Assembly (NCBI GenBank): GCA_021807675.1
Contig: JAKBCR010000011.1
Coordinates: forward strand, 1 to 44,967
Length of the DNA: 44,967 nt
Source of the DNA: Pseudomonadota bacterium
Lineage (GTDB): Bacteria > Pseudomonadota > Gammaproteobacteria > Steroidobacterales > Steroidobacteraceae
Reading direction: 5' to 3'
Shown here: piece after piece, positions 32,635 through 40,165 of the stretch
Layout of the letters: the number at the start of each line of letters is the position of its first letter
How positions within the stretch are numbered: position 1 is the first letter of the stretch
Notes under the pieces: generated by a model
Told to the model about the DNA's origin: nothing
What the model saw: only the letters and a program-made list of their open reading frames with translations
Databases searched by the model: none
Translations under genes and position numbers: made by a program

Positions 32635-33486
32635 ATGAATAGAAAATCGGATCTGGCGCTGGAAAGAGAGGAAGTCCCGGGTCTCGCTGACGGCACCTCG
32701 AATCCCGTTACGCCGCTGAGGACCAGCCGAGTGTCCGATGCCACGAGCGCGGAGCGCGTTCTCGCCATACTCGAGATGTTCGAGCGAGAGCGGCGTCCGC
32801 TGTCCCTCAAAGAGCTGTCCGAGTATTGTCAGATTCCCGGAAGCACTTGCCATATGTTGGTGCAGACGCTCCTCAAGCGGGCCTACCTTTACCATACGGG
32901 ACGGCGCAAGGACCTGTACCCGACGCGAAAGCTTTATGACATCGGCGCGTCCGTCGTCGCTAATGACTCCATCCTTCAAAAGATGGAGCCCACCATGCAG
33001 GAGCTTCGCGACTCGACGCGAGAGACGGTGATTCTCGGGAAGAGACACAAGGACAGCATCATCTACCTCGAAGTCCTCGAAGGGCCGCAGACTGTCCGCT
33101 ACAGCGCGAGAGCGGGCGACAGCAAGCCACTGCACTCGACGTGCATCGGCAAGGCGATTCTTTCGGGAATGAGACCGGAAGACATCCGCCAATGGTTGAC
33201 CGAGCATCCTGCGGAGCGTGTCACCGAGAATACGATTACGACGTATGCGCGTCTCATGGACGATCTGCAGACGGGCAAGCGACTCGGGTATTTCACCACT
33301 CACGGCGAGAACGTTCCGGACGTCAGTGCCGTGTCCGTCCCTCTGGACATCAACACTGAATCGTTCGGCCTGGCAGTCGCCGGCCCGAGCCACCGCATCG
33401 AGGCGAGATTCGATGAGATCGTTCGATTACTCAAAGAGGCGCGGACGGAGCTCATCGATCAGGGAATCGCGCGAGCGCAGCACTAG
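32635..33486 (+). CDS. IclR-family transcriptional regulator
   Basis: A 283-residue IclR-type regulator. The winged HTH (ATSAERVLAILEMFERERRPLS, then LSEYCQIPGSTCHMLVQTL) is followed by the GAF-like effector domain (YSARAGDSKPLHSTCIGKAIL and DINTESFGLAVAGPSHRIEAR). ATG 32635 is used; a TTG at 32614 is possible and no ribosome site is obvious for either. It immediately precedes the crotonase-mutase-CoA-transferase-MeaB operon in the same direction (57 bases), so it is the best candidate to control that module, probably in response to an acid or CoA-linked intermediate (inference from family habits). Confidence 0.9.
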   Translation: MNRKSDLALEREEVPGLADGTSNPVTPLRTSRVSDATSAERVLAILEMFERERRPLSLKELSEYCQIPGSTCHMLVQTLLKRAYLYHTGRRKDLYPTRKLYDIGASVVANDSILQKMEPTMQELRDSTRETVILGKRHKDSIIYLEVLEGPQTVRYSARAGDSKPLHSTCIGKAILSGMRPEDIRQWLTEHPAERVTENTITTYARLMDDLQTGKRLGYFTTHGENVPDVSAVSVPLDINTESFGLAVAGPSHRIEARFDEIVRLLKEARTELIDQGIARAQH

Positions 33487-33543
33487 CCGCGCTCGTGTCG
33501 CCGCGGGCGCCGCCCTCCCTATCGCCGCACGGCCACAGGTCTC

Positions 33544-34329
33544 ATGACATTCAGATTCTCATCATCGAACGACGTGCGTCACACCCTCGTCAGTGGTGTG
33601 CTGCTCGTGACAATCGACCGTCCCGACAAGCGCAATGCGCTCTCACTTGGTGTGCTCGACAGCCTGCGCCACATCTTCACTGATGCGGCGGGCGATACCG
33701 CCATAAAGGTCGCAGTCATTCGAGGGGCTGGCGCGAAAGCCTTTGCCTCGGGCGGTGACCTCACCGAGCTGGCCGCCTATCGGGAGCGAGAGGACGCGGA
33801 AGCGCTTTCACGGCACGGCAAAGCCGCGCTCGATGCCATTCGGCTGTTCCCGGCTCCCGTCATCGCCCGCATGCAGGGAGTGGCTCTGGGGGGCGGGGCC
33901 GAGCTCGCGCTCGCATGCGACCTGCGAATGGCCTCCGCCTCATGCAGGCTCGGCTTCGTTCATGGCCGGCTATGTATCTCTCCTGCCTGGGGCGGGGGCA
34001 GAGATCTCGTTCGTATCGTCGGGCCCGCGAAGGCGCTGTACCTGATGGCCAGCGCAGCCGTACTCGATGCGTCAGCAGCACAAGCCATGGGCTTGGTCAA
34101 TCTGGTGGGTCCCGAGGACCCCTCCTTCGACACCTGGTTCGAGGAGCGCCTGGCCTTGTTTCGCGATCAGCCCGCCCAAGTACTGCGCGCCTACAAGGCG
34201 ATCACCGGATCGTCACGCGCCACCGATGCCGAACCGGCCGAGCGGGTGGAACGGGAGAGCTTCTGTTCGCTCTGGTGTCACGACGATCATTGGAACGCGC
34301 TGCGTAAGCTCGAGGGTGGGAGGCCGTGA
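33544..34329 (+). CDS. Crotonase-family protein resembling ethylmalonyl-CoA decarboxylase
   Basis: A 261-residue enoyl-CoA hydratase/isomerase superfamily member. The CoA and oxyanion-hole motifs are AFASGGDL (residues 67-73) and GVALGGGAEL (112-121). Glu120 matches the first hydratase glutamate, but the second is replaced by His140 in GFVHGRLCISPAWGG. This block, including FVH, SPAWGG and the LDASAA segment, resembles the ECHDC1 (ethylmalonyl/methylmalonyl-CoA decarboxylase) group as I recall it more than a true hydratase. That suits its place directly before the mutase, whose frame starts within its stop (GTGA overlap). It probably decarboxylates a malonyl-CoA-type ester; a hydratase role cannot be excluded. 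Confidence 0.85.
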   Translation: MTFRFSSSNDVRHTLVSGVLLVTIDRPDKRNALSLGVLDSLRHIFTDAAGDTAIKVAVIRGAGAKAFASGGDLTELAAYREREDAEALSRHGKAALDAIRLFPAPVIARMQGVALGGGAELALACDLRMASASCRLGFVHGRLCISPAWGGGRDLVRIVGPAKALYLMASAAVLDASAAQAMGLVNLVGPEDPSFDTWFEERLALFRDQPAQVLRAYKAITGSSRATDAEPAERVERESFCSLWCHDDHWNALRKLEGGRP

Positions 34330-35945
34330 GCGCGCGAGACGGAGGCGGCGAGAGGATCGATCCCCGGCAGCCACCTTCCCCGAGACCCGAGACCTCCTCG
34401 GGCATCCCGCTGCCCGAGTTCCTCGCTCGCGAGGACGGCGAGATTCCCGGCGAGTATCCCTTCACCCGCGGGATCTTCAAAAGCGGCTATCGCGGCCGCC
34501 TGTGGACTTTCCGGCAATACTCAGGTTTCGGAAGCGCCGAGGAAACCAACGAGCGCTACAAGTTTCTCCTCTCGAGTGGCTCGACCGGCCTCTCCGTCGC
34601 ACTCGATCTGCCTACCCAGTGCGGCTACGATCCAGACGACCCGATGGCGCGCGGCGAGGTGGGCAAGGTCGGCGTGTCGATGTTCAGCCTCGCGGAGGCT
34701 GAGACCGTTTTCGCCGGCATCGATCTGTCGCGGATCTCGACCTCTTTCACCATCAACGGCACCGCCGCCATTCTCTACGCGATGTACGTGGCGCTTTCGG
34801 ACAAGACCGGGGTGCCGCGCTCGGCCCTCACCGGAACGATCCAGAACGACATCCTCAAGGAGTATGTCGCCCGGGGAACGTGGATCTTTCCGGTGCGGCC
34901 GTCGATGCGGCTGATCGCGGATACGATCCTCTTCTCGAACGAGCATACTCCCCGGTTCAATCCGATCAGCATCGCCGGAGCGCATGTGCGTGACGCCGGC
35001 GCGACGGCCGTGGAGGAGATGGGCTATACACTGGCCAACGGCCTCGCGTACGTCGAGGAGTTGCTGCGGCGCGGTGGCGATGCGAACAGCTTCGCCAAGC
35101 GGCTCAGCTTCTTCTTCTACGTGCACATGGATTTTTTCGAGGAAGTGGCGAAATTCCGCGCGGGCCGGAGACTCTGGGCAAAGCTGCTCAAGGAGCGCTA
35201 CGGGATCACCGATCCGAAGGCGCTGATGTTCCGTTTCGGCGTCGTCTGTGGCGGCTCCTCGCTCACCGGCATGCAGCCCTACAACAACATCTCCCGCGTG
35301 GCGATCGAGACCATGGCGGCCGTGCTCGGCGGCGCGCAATCGATCTTCACGTGCGCCTATGACGAGGCGTTCCAGATTCCCACCGAGTTCAGCACCGAGC
35401 TGGCGCTGCGCACCCAGCAGATCATCGCCTACGAGTCCGGCATAGCGAAGACGGTCGATCCGCTGGGCGGGAGCGAGTTCGTGGAATGGCTCACCGACCG
35501 GATGGAGGGAGAAATCGCCACCATCCTCCGGGAGCTCGAAGATTACGGAGGTGTCGAGAAAGCCATCGAGGACGGATATCTGCAGATGCGAATCGCCGAG
35601 CGGGCGCTCGAGCGCAAGCAGAAGAAGGACCGCGGGGAAACCGTGGTGGTCGGCGAGAACTACTTCGGGGCCGCGGGCGCGGCGGCGGTCGAGTACGGCG
35701 AGGTGTTCAAGCCGGATCCGGCCTCCGAGCATCGGATCCGCTCGCGACTCGAGGACCTGCGCCGGCAGCGCAATGCCGCCAACGTCGCCCGGACCCTGGA
35801 CGCGCTGGAACGGGCCGCTCGCACGTCCGATACCAATGTGATGCCCTACCTCGTCGATTGCTGTCACGCGTATGCGACCCTGGGCGAGATGGTGGCTCGG
35901 CTCAAGGCGTGCTGGGGCGAGTTTTCCGAGCCCATCAGACTGTGA
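34326..35945 (+). CDS. B12-dependent acyl-CoA mutase, large (catalytic) subunit
   Basis: A 539-residue catalytic barrel of the methylmalonyl-CoA mutase (MCM) family without the cobalamin-binding domain, which the next gene encodes. The substrate-selecting pair matches MCM: Tyr65 in RQYSGF and Arg183 in YVARGTW, where isobutyryl-CoA mutase has Phe/Gln. In contrast, the conserved active-site His of the RxHxQT segment (His244 of the P. shermanii enzyme) is Gly305 ([12 protein letters not shown]), and the near-invariant LHTN is IFTC (340-343). So the fold and radical chemistry are expected, but the substrate pocket is altered. The GTG start at 34326 overlaps the crotonase stop by four bases. It may act on a substituted succinyl- or malonyl-CoA rather than methylmalonyl-CoA. 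Confidence 0.92.
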   Translation: MSARDGGGERIDPRQPPSPRPETSSGIPLPEFLAREDGEIPGEYPFTRGIFKSGYRGRLWTFRQYSGFGSAEETNERYKFLLSSGSTGLSVALDLPTQCGYDPDDPMARGEVGKVGVSMFSLAEAETVFAGIDLSRISTSFTINGTAAILYAMYVALSDKTGVPRSALTGTIQNDILKEYVARGTWIFPVRPSMRLIADTILFSNEHTPRFNPISIAGAHVRDAGATAVEEMGYTLANGLAYVEELLRRGGDANSFAKRLSFFFYVHMDFFEEVAKFRAGRRLWAKLLKERYGITDPKALMFRFGVVCGGSSLTGMQPYNNISRVAIETMAAVLGGAQSIFTCAYDEAFQIPTEFSTELALRTQQIIAYESGIAKTVDPLGGSEFVEWLTDRMEGEIATILRELEDYGGVEKAIEDGYLQMRIAERALERKQKKDRGETVVVGENYFGAAGAAAVEYGEVFKPDPASEHRIRSRLEDLRRQRNAANVARTLDALERAARTSDTNVMPYLVDCCHAYATLGEMVARLKACWGEFSEPIRL

Positions 35946-35956
35946 GAGCGACTCCA

Positions 35957-36355
35957 ATGGAAACTCTGCGCGGCAAGCGAATCGTGATCGCCAAGCCGGG
36001 ACTCGACGGACATGACGCCGGCGCGAAGATCATCGCCCTGACACTGCGGGACGCTGGCGCCGAAGTCATCTACACCGGCCTGCGGAAGACTCCCGAATAC
36101 ATCGCCCGGGTGGCCGTCGAGGAGGACGCGGATGCGCTCGGTCTCAGCATTCTGTCCGGCAGCCACATCGAGCTCGTGTCCGCCACCATCGAGAGCCTGC
36201 GCCGGCTCGCCGCGGAGGACATCAAGGTGTTCGTCGGCGGAACCATCCCCACCCCGGACCATGAGACATTGAAGGGATTCGGGGTGGCGGCCATCTACGG
36301 CGCGCAGATGCGGCTCGAGGATGTGGTGGCATCGCTCGCGGACCACTTGAGATGA
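35957..36355 (+). CDS. B12-dependent acyl-CoA mutase, small (cobalamin-binding) subunit
   Basis: A 132-residue cobalamin-binding domain with the full signature: DGHDAG (residues 17-22, D-x-H-x2-G), where His19 is the lower axial cobalt ligand, LSILSG (S-x-L, around Ser64) and FVGGTIP (Gly94-Gly95). The length and separate coding match the small subunits of isobutyryl- and 2-hydroxyisobutyryl-CoA mutases. It follows the large subunit by 11 bases and overlaps the CoA-transferase start by four bases (ATGA). The two subunits must assemble to give a functional adenosylcobalamin enzyme; MeaB, encoded further on, would guard it. Confidence 0.94.
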   Translation: METLRGKRIVIAKPGLDGHDAGAKIIALTLRDAGAEVIYTGLRKTPEYIARVAVEEDADALGLSILSGSHIELVSATIESLRRLAAEDIKVFVGGTIPTPDHETLKGFGVAAIYGAQMRLEDVVASLADHLR

Positions 36356-37488
36356 CGGTCGGCGGACCGCTTTCCGGCATTCGAGTCATTGAGGTTTGCC
36401 ACATGTTGGCCGGACCTTACTGCGGAATGCTGCTGGCCGATCTCGGCGCGGAGGTGATCAAGGTGGAGACCGGCAGCGGGGACATCGCCCGCTCGACGGG
36501 CCACCACACCGTGGACGGCCACAACGTTTACTTCGCGAGCCTCAACCGCAACAAGCGCAGCGTCCTCCTGGATCTGACCGATGCCGCATCGCACAGCCAA
36601 TTCGAGGCCTTGGCAGCAACCTCCGACGCGCTCATCACCAATCTCAGGCCCGGAGCGATCCGCAAGCTCGGCCTCACCTATGATCAGCTTCGCCGGATCA
36701 ATCCGGATCTGGTCTGCGTCGCCCTGACGGGGTTCGGGCTCAATGGCCCTTACAGCGACTTCCCGGCCTACGACTACATCATCCAGGCGATGACGGGCGT
36801 GATGATGCTGACCGGAGATCCCGACGGGCCGCCGGTCAGAGCGGGCTATTCGGTCGTGGACAACAGCGGCGGCATGATGGCGGCGATCGGGCTGCTCGCG
36901 CAACTGGTGGGAAGGAAGGGCGGCCAGGTGGACATCGCCCTCTACGACACCCTTCTGTCCCAGCTCAATTATCTGGCCGGCGCATACTTGAATGCCGGCG
37001 AGGTGCCGCGCCGCCACCCGAATGGCGCCCATCCAATCTTCGTGCCGGCCCAGATCTTCCGGACCGGCAATGGTCACGTCGCGCTCTTCATCACCCATGA
37101 CCGCTTCTGGCAGACATTCGCCGGTGCAGTGGACAGGCCCGATTGGCTGCGCGATGCACGGTTCGCGACGATGGCCGCCCGCGGCGAGCATCGCGAGGTC
37201 GTGATCGCCTCGATTCAAGCGCAGCTGCTGCGCCGCGGATCCGGCGAATGGGTGGCCTTGCTGCAGCCGCTCGGCATCGTGATCGCCGAGATCCAGGGGC
37301 TTCAGGACGCACTGGCGAGCGCGCATGCCGCCGCCCGCGAGATGGTCATCTCGATCGAGACCTCCGGCGGTCAGTTGAGGCTCGTGGCAAATCCGATCAA
37401 GGTGGGCGGCTTCCAGGAGACTTACCGCGCGCCACCCCGACTCGGAGAGGACGCAGCCCTTGTCGACAGACCGCATCGTGGCCGCTGA
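36352..37488 (+). CDS. Class III CoA-transferase (CaiB/BaiF family)
   Basis: A 378-residue family III CoA-transferase. The N-terminal GIRVIEVCHMLAGPYCGMLLADLGAEVIKVE is characteristic, and the catalytic Asp170 lies in YSVVDNSGGMMAA at the same position as Asp169 of formyl-CoA transferase. The family moves CoA from a donor such as succinyl-CoA onto a carboxylic acid through an aspartyl-CoA thioester. It starts within the stop of the mutase small subunit and overlaps the MeaB gene by 29 bases. It likely loads the acid substrate of the mutase with CoA. Members act on formate/oxalate, carnitine, bile acids, benzylsuccinate and itaconate-like acids. Confidence 0.92.
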   Translation: MTVGGPLSGIRVIEVCHMLAGPYCGMLLADLGAEVIKVETGSGDIARSTGHHTVDGHNVYFASLNRNKRSVLLDLTDAASHSQFEALAATSDALITNLRPGAIRKLGLTYDQLRRINPDLVCVALTGFGLNGPYSDFPAYDYIIQAMTGVMMLTGDPDGPPVRAGYSVVDNSGGMMAAIGLLAQLVGRKGGQVDIALYDTLLSQLNYLAGAYLNAGEVPRRHPNGAHPIFVPAQIFRTGNGHVALFITHDRFWQTFAGAVDRPDWLRDARFATMAARGEHREVVIASIQAQLLRRGSGEWVALLQPLGIVIAEIQGLQDALASAHAAAREMVISIETSGGQLRLVANPIKVGGFQETYRAPPRLGEDAALVDRPHRGR

Positions 37489-38377
37489 AGACCTGCCATG
37501 GCGGCGCAAGCTCGCACGTGAGCTGACCCTGCGTGCGCGGGCGAGCGTGCGAGAGATCCTATGCGCGCCGATAGCCTTTGGCGGCAAGGCAAGGCGCATC
37601 GGCATCACCGGTCCTCCCGGCGCTGGCAAAAGCAGTCTCATTGCGATGCTCGCACGACACTGGGAGCCCACGGGCCGAAAGCTCGGCGTCGTCGCAATCG
37701 ACCCGACGAGCCCACTATCGGGCGGAGCGCTGCTGGGTGACCGGATCCGGATGGACGAAGTCGCCCGCAATCCCAACCTCTTCATCCGCTCGCTGTCGAG
37801 CGGCGCGGCCCACGACGGCCTGTGTCCGAATCTCCTTGCGGTGCTCGACGCGTTCGAGGGAGCGCAGTTCGAAGATCTCATACTCGAGACAGTCGGTGTC
37901 GGGCAGGTCAACTACGACGCCCGGGTCCTGGTCGACACGCTCGTGCTGGTCCTCGTCCCGGAATCCGGCGATACGGTTCAGGCCATGAAGGCGGGGATCC
38001 TCGAGACCGCGGACATTTACGTCGTCAACAAGGCCGATCTTCCGGCTTCAGGCAAGCTGGCGGCGGAGCTGCGGTCGATTGCGGCATGGCGCGGGAAGAG
38101 CCGCCGGTGGACCCCTCCTGTCATCCTCACCTCCGCCCTCGAGGGGCGGGGCGCGTACGAGCTGGCGGCGGCCATCGAAGCCCATCGCCATGCGGTTCTC
38201 GATGAGGACCGAATGCGCGCCTTGGCCGCAGCCCGTCGGGAATACCACATCCGCTCGCTCATCACGCGCAGGATCGGGGAGCTCCTGGCGAGCGGCGAGC
38301 ACGAATCCGCGGACCTTTCCGTGGCCGAGGGTCTGCGCGTCATCGTCGACAGGCTTCACCGCGATATGACCGGCTGA
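37460..38377 (+). CDS. meaB: MeaB/ArgK-type G3E GTPase
   Basis: A 305-residue P-loop GTPase of the MeaB type, the chaperone that gates cofactor loading of B12-dependent mutases and ejects damaged cobalamin. Walker A is GPPGAGKS (residues 51-58), DPTSPLSGGALLGDRIRM is the family signature, ETVGVGQ (switch region) and VVNKAD (guanine specificity) are clear. The TTG start at 37460 has an AGAGGACG site before it and lies inside the CoA-transferase gene. The stop is 22 bases inside the opposite-strand SnoaL gene, so the two units converge. Its presence strongly supports a functional mutase upstream. Symbol by family only. Confidence 0.92.
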   Translation: MSTDRIVAAEDLPWRRKLARELTLRARASVREILCAPIAFGGKARRIGITGPPGAGKSSLIAMLARHWEPTGRKLGVVAIDPTSPLSGGALLGDRIRMDEVARNPNLFIRSLSSGAAHDGLCPNLLAVLDAFEGAQFEDLILETVGVGQVNYDARVLVDTLVLVLVPESGDTVQAMKAGILETADIYVVNKADLPASGKLAAELRSIAAWRGKSRRWTPPVILTSALEGRGAYELAAAIEAHRHAVLDEDRMRALAAARREYHIRSLITRRIGELLASGEHESADLSVAEGLRVIVDRLHRDMTG

Positions 38378-38793
38378 GGAGCCTCCTCGGCAGCGTCCGA
38401 GATCAACACTGCCGCGAATCGCCGGTAGCGGATCTTCCATCCATCCGACTGACGCAGCAGCCGGTCGTGATACCACCCGCAGGCCCGGCGGATCTTGCGG
38501 TGGGAGGCTCCCGGCATCAGCAGCGCGTCGACATAACTTGTCGCCGTCGCCTCCTCTCCTTCGCCCGCGATCACGAGGTTGGTCATCCGATGCAGGGTCG
38601 GTCCCCAGCCCTCATGGCCCTTCTCCATGCGATCGACGAAGAGAGCCCGTCCGCGCCAGCGACCGAGCTCGCCATAATCCGCCTCCATGTCCTCGGTGAA
38701 GCATGAGGCGAAAAGCGGCCAATCTCGGCGATCGATCGCGTCGGCGTAGCGAAGGATCACCGCTGCTGTCTCACGCTCGTCATCGACGCTCAT
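38356..38793 (-). CDS. SnoaL/NTF2-like protein
   Basis: A 145-residue SnoaL-like protein (DDERETAAVILRYADAIDRRDWP, CFTEDMEADYGELGRWRGR, then LHRMTNLVIAGEGEEATATSY and RACGWYHDRLLRQSDGWKIRYRRF). ATG 38793 has an AGG site close by; upstream in-frame sequence lies antisense to the MFS gene and is unrelated. Its 3' end overlaps the MeaB gene by 22 bases. The neighbouring MFS gene diverges at a distance of 127 bases. It belongs to the group of SnoaL_4-type proteins that recurs in this island. Function unproven. Confidence 0.83.
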   Translation of the reverse strand: MSVDDERETAAVILRYADAIDRRDWPLFASCFTEDMEADYGELGRWRGRALFVDRMEKGHEGWGPTLHRMTNLVIAGEGEEATATSYVDALLMPGASHRKIRRACGWYHDRLLRQSDGWKIRYRRFAAVLISDAAEEAPQPVISR

Positions 38794-38920
38794 CACCTGC
38801 TGGGCTCCGGAGTCGGCTTGGCCGGGAGATTGCGCATAGGAGCAGTATGCCACGACCTCATGGCCGTTCCGAGCCTGCGCCAATGCTGACCGGAGCGAGC
38901 CGCTGGAGTATTCTCGTGCG

Positions 38921-40123
38921 ATGGTCGACAACGATGTGCGCTCGCTGGCGCGGGGGCGGCCGGCGCTGCTTTTCGCGACCCTCATGTCGGGCCTGATGTC
39001 CCAGGGCTTCACGTTTACCGCTTTCGTTGCCGCGTTGCCGCAGATGGCACGAGACCTCGGAAGCCACGGGGCTTTCATTGCGCAGATGACCATGGCGCTC
39101 GCCGCGCTCGGTCTGATGCTCGGCTCACTCGTCAGCGGCTGGATACTCGAGCGCGCCGGAACGCGCGTCGCGCTGATTGTCTCGACCGTCATCTTCGGGC
39201 TGGCGGGCGGGGGCGGCCTTGTCTTCCGCGAGCCATCGCTTCTGCTCGCCTCGCGCTTCGCAGTGGGCCTGGCTTCGGCCTGCATGGTAACCACCTGCCT
39301 CTGGGGGATCGGCGCAGAGTACGAGGGCAGCCGGCGGGCGCGAGCGCTCGGCGTCGCCTCGGCGCTCGCCAACCTCGTCTCCCTCGGCGGCACGCTGCTC
39401 GGAGGTGCGCTGGCGGCACTTGGCGGCTGGCCGCTTGCCTTCGTTCAGTTCCCGCTGTTCGGCGCCGCGGCGTGCCTGCTCGCTTCCGTCAGCCTGCGCC
39501 AGGTCAGGCCCGGCAGCCGAGCCCCGTCAATCGAGGGCGCTCAGCTGATCCTGCGACTCTTACCGTTCTATTTGCTGGCCGCCCTGCTCTTTGCCGTCAT
39601 GTTCATGGCGTCGACGCAGTTTGCCTTCCTCCTGCAGCTCGATGGCTTCGGCAGTCCCTCCACCCGCTCGCTTTTCATCGGCGCCATGACCCTGGTGGCT
39701 GCGCTGACGGCATTCTGCTATGGCCCTCTGCAGCAGCGGCTCTCGGCGACGGGCGCCTTCCTGCTCGGACTCATCGCCATGGGACTCGGACTCGCAACGC
39801 TCTCCTTCGGCGAGCGGCTGGCGTACGCGGCCATTGGAGCAATCCTCATGGGCCTCTATGTCGGCATCATCGGCCCCTACGTGTACCACTCGGTGACCGA
39901 GAGGACCGCCGAGGCCGCACGGGGTCGAGCCATCGGACTCCTCAACGCGTTCTGTTTTCTCGGGGGGTCTCTCAATCCGCCCGTTTTCCAGACGCTCGCC
40001 CGACTGATCGGGCTGCACAAGGTGTTCCTCACCGCGGCGCTCCTTATGGCATTGCTTGCTCTTGCTACCGCCCTGCGGGCGCGACGCCAAAGCGCGGCCG
40101 CGGGCTCGATGCCGACCGCTTGA
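38921..40123 (+). CDS. Major facilitator superfamily transporter
   Basis: A 400-residue MFS permease with about 12 hydrophobic helices; the first starts at ALLFATLMSGLMSQGFTFTAF and the inter-helix loop GWILERAGTRVALIV after helix 2 is the MFS A-motif-like stretch. There is a longer polar break between helices 6 and 7 (around RQVRPGSRAPSIEGAQ). It could import the pathway substrate, or export an intermediate, across the inner membrane. It diverges from a SnoaL gene and converges with Rieske oxygenase 3. The energy source would be the proton gradient. The substrate class cannot be inferred. Confidence 0.9.
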   Translation: MVDNDVRSLARGRPALLFATLMSGLMSQGFTFTAFVAALPQMARDLGSHGAFIAQMTMALAALGLMLGSLVSGWILERAGTRVALIVSTVIFGLAGGGGLVFREPSLLLASRFAVGLASACMVTTCLWGIGAEYEGSRRARALGVASALANLVSLGGTLLGGALAALGGWPLAFVQFPLFGAAACLLASVSLRQVRPGSRAPSIEGAQLILRLLPFYLLAALLFAVMFMASTQFAFLLQLDGFGSPSTRSLFIGAMTLVAALTAFCYGPLQQRLSATGAFLLGLIAMGLGLATLSFGERLAYAAIGAILMGLYVGIIGPYVYHSVTERTAEAARGRAIGLLNAFCFLGGSLNPPVFQTLARLIGLHKVFLTAALLMALLALATALRARRQSAAAGSMPTA

Positions 40124-40165
40124 TGCCCGCGACCCGTCTCGCCTTCGCGCGCGGGAAGCCGTGTC

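Noticed and set aside
34326-36355. Assignment of the mutase as isobutyryl- or 2-hydroxyisobutyryl-CoA mutase because of the split subunits
   Set aside because: Tyr65 and Arg183 match methylmalonyl-CoA mutase, not the Phe/Gln or Ile/Gln pairs; the split layout alone does not decide specificity.
36295-37911. 538-codon minus-strand frame opposite the CoA-transferase and MeaB genes
   Set aside because: Same reason: antisense of two well-supported genes, no recognisable domain.
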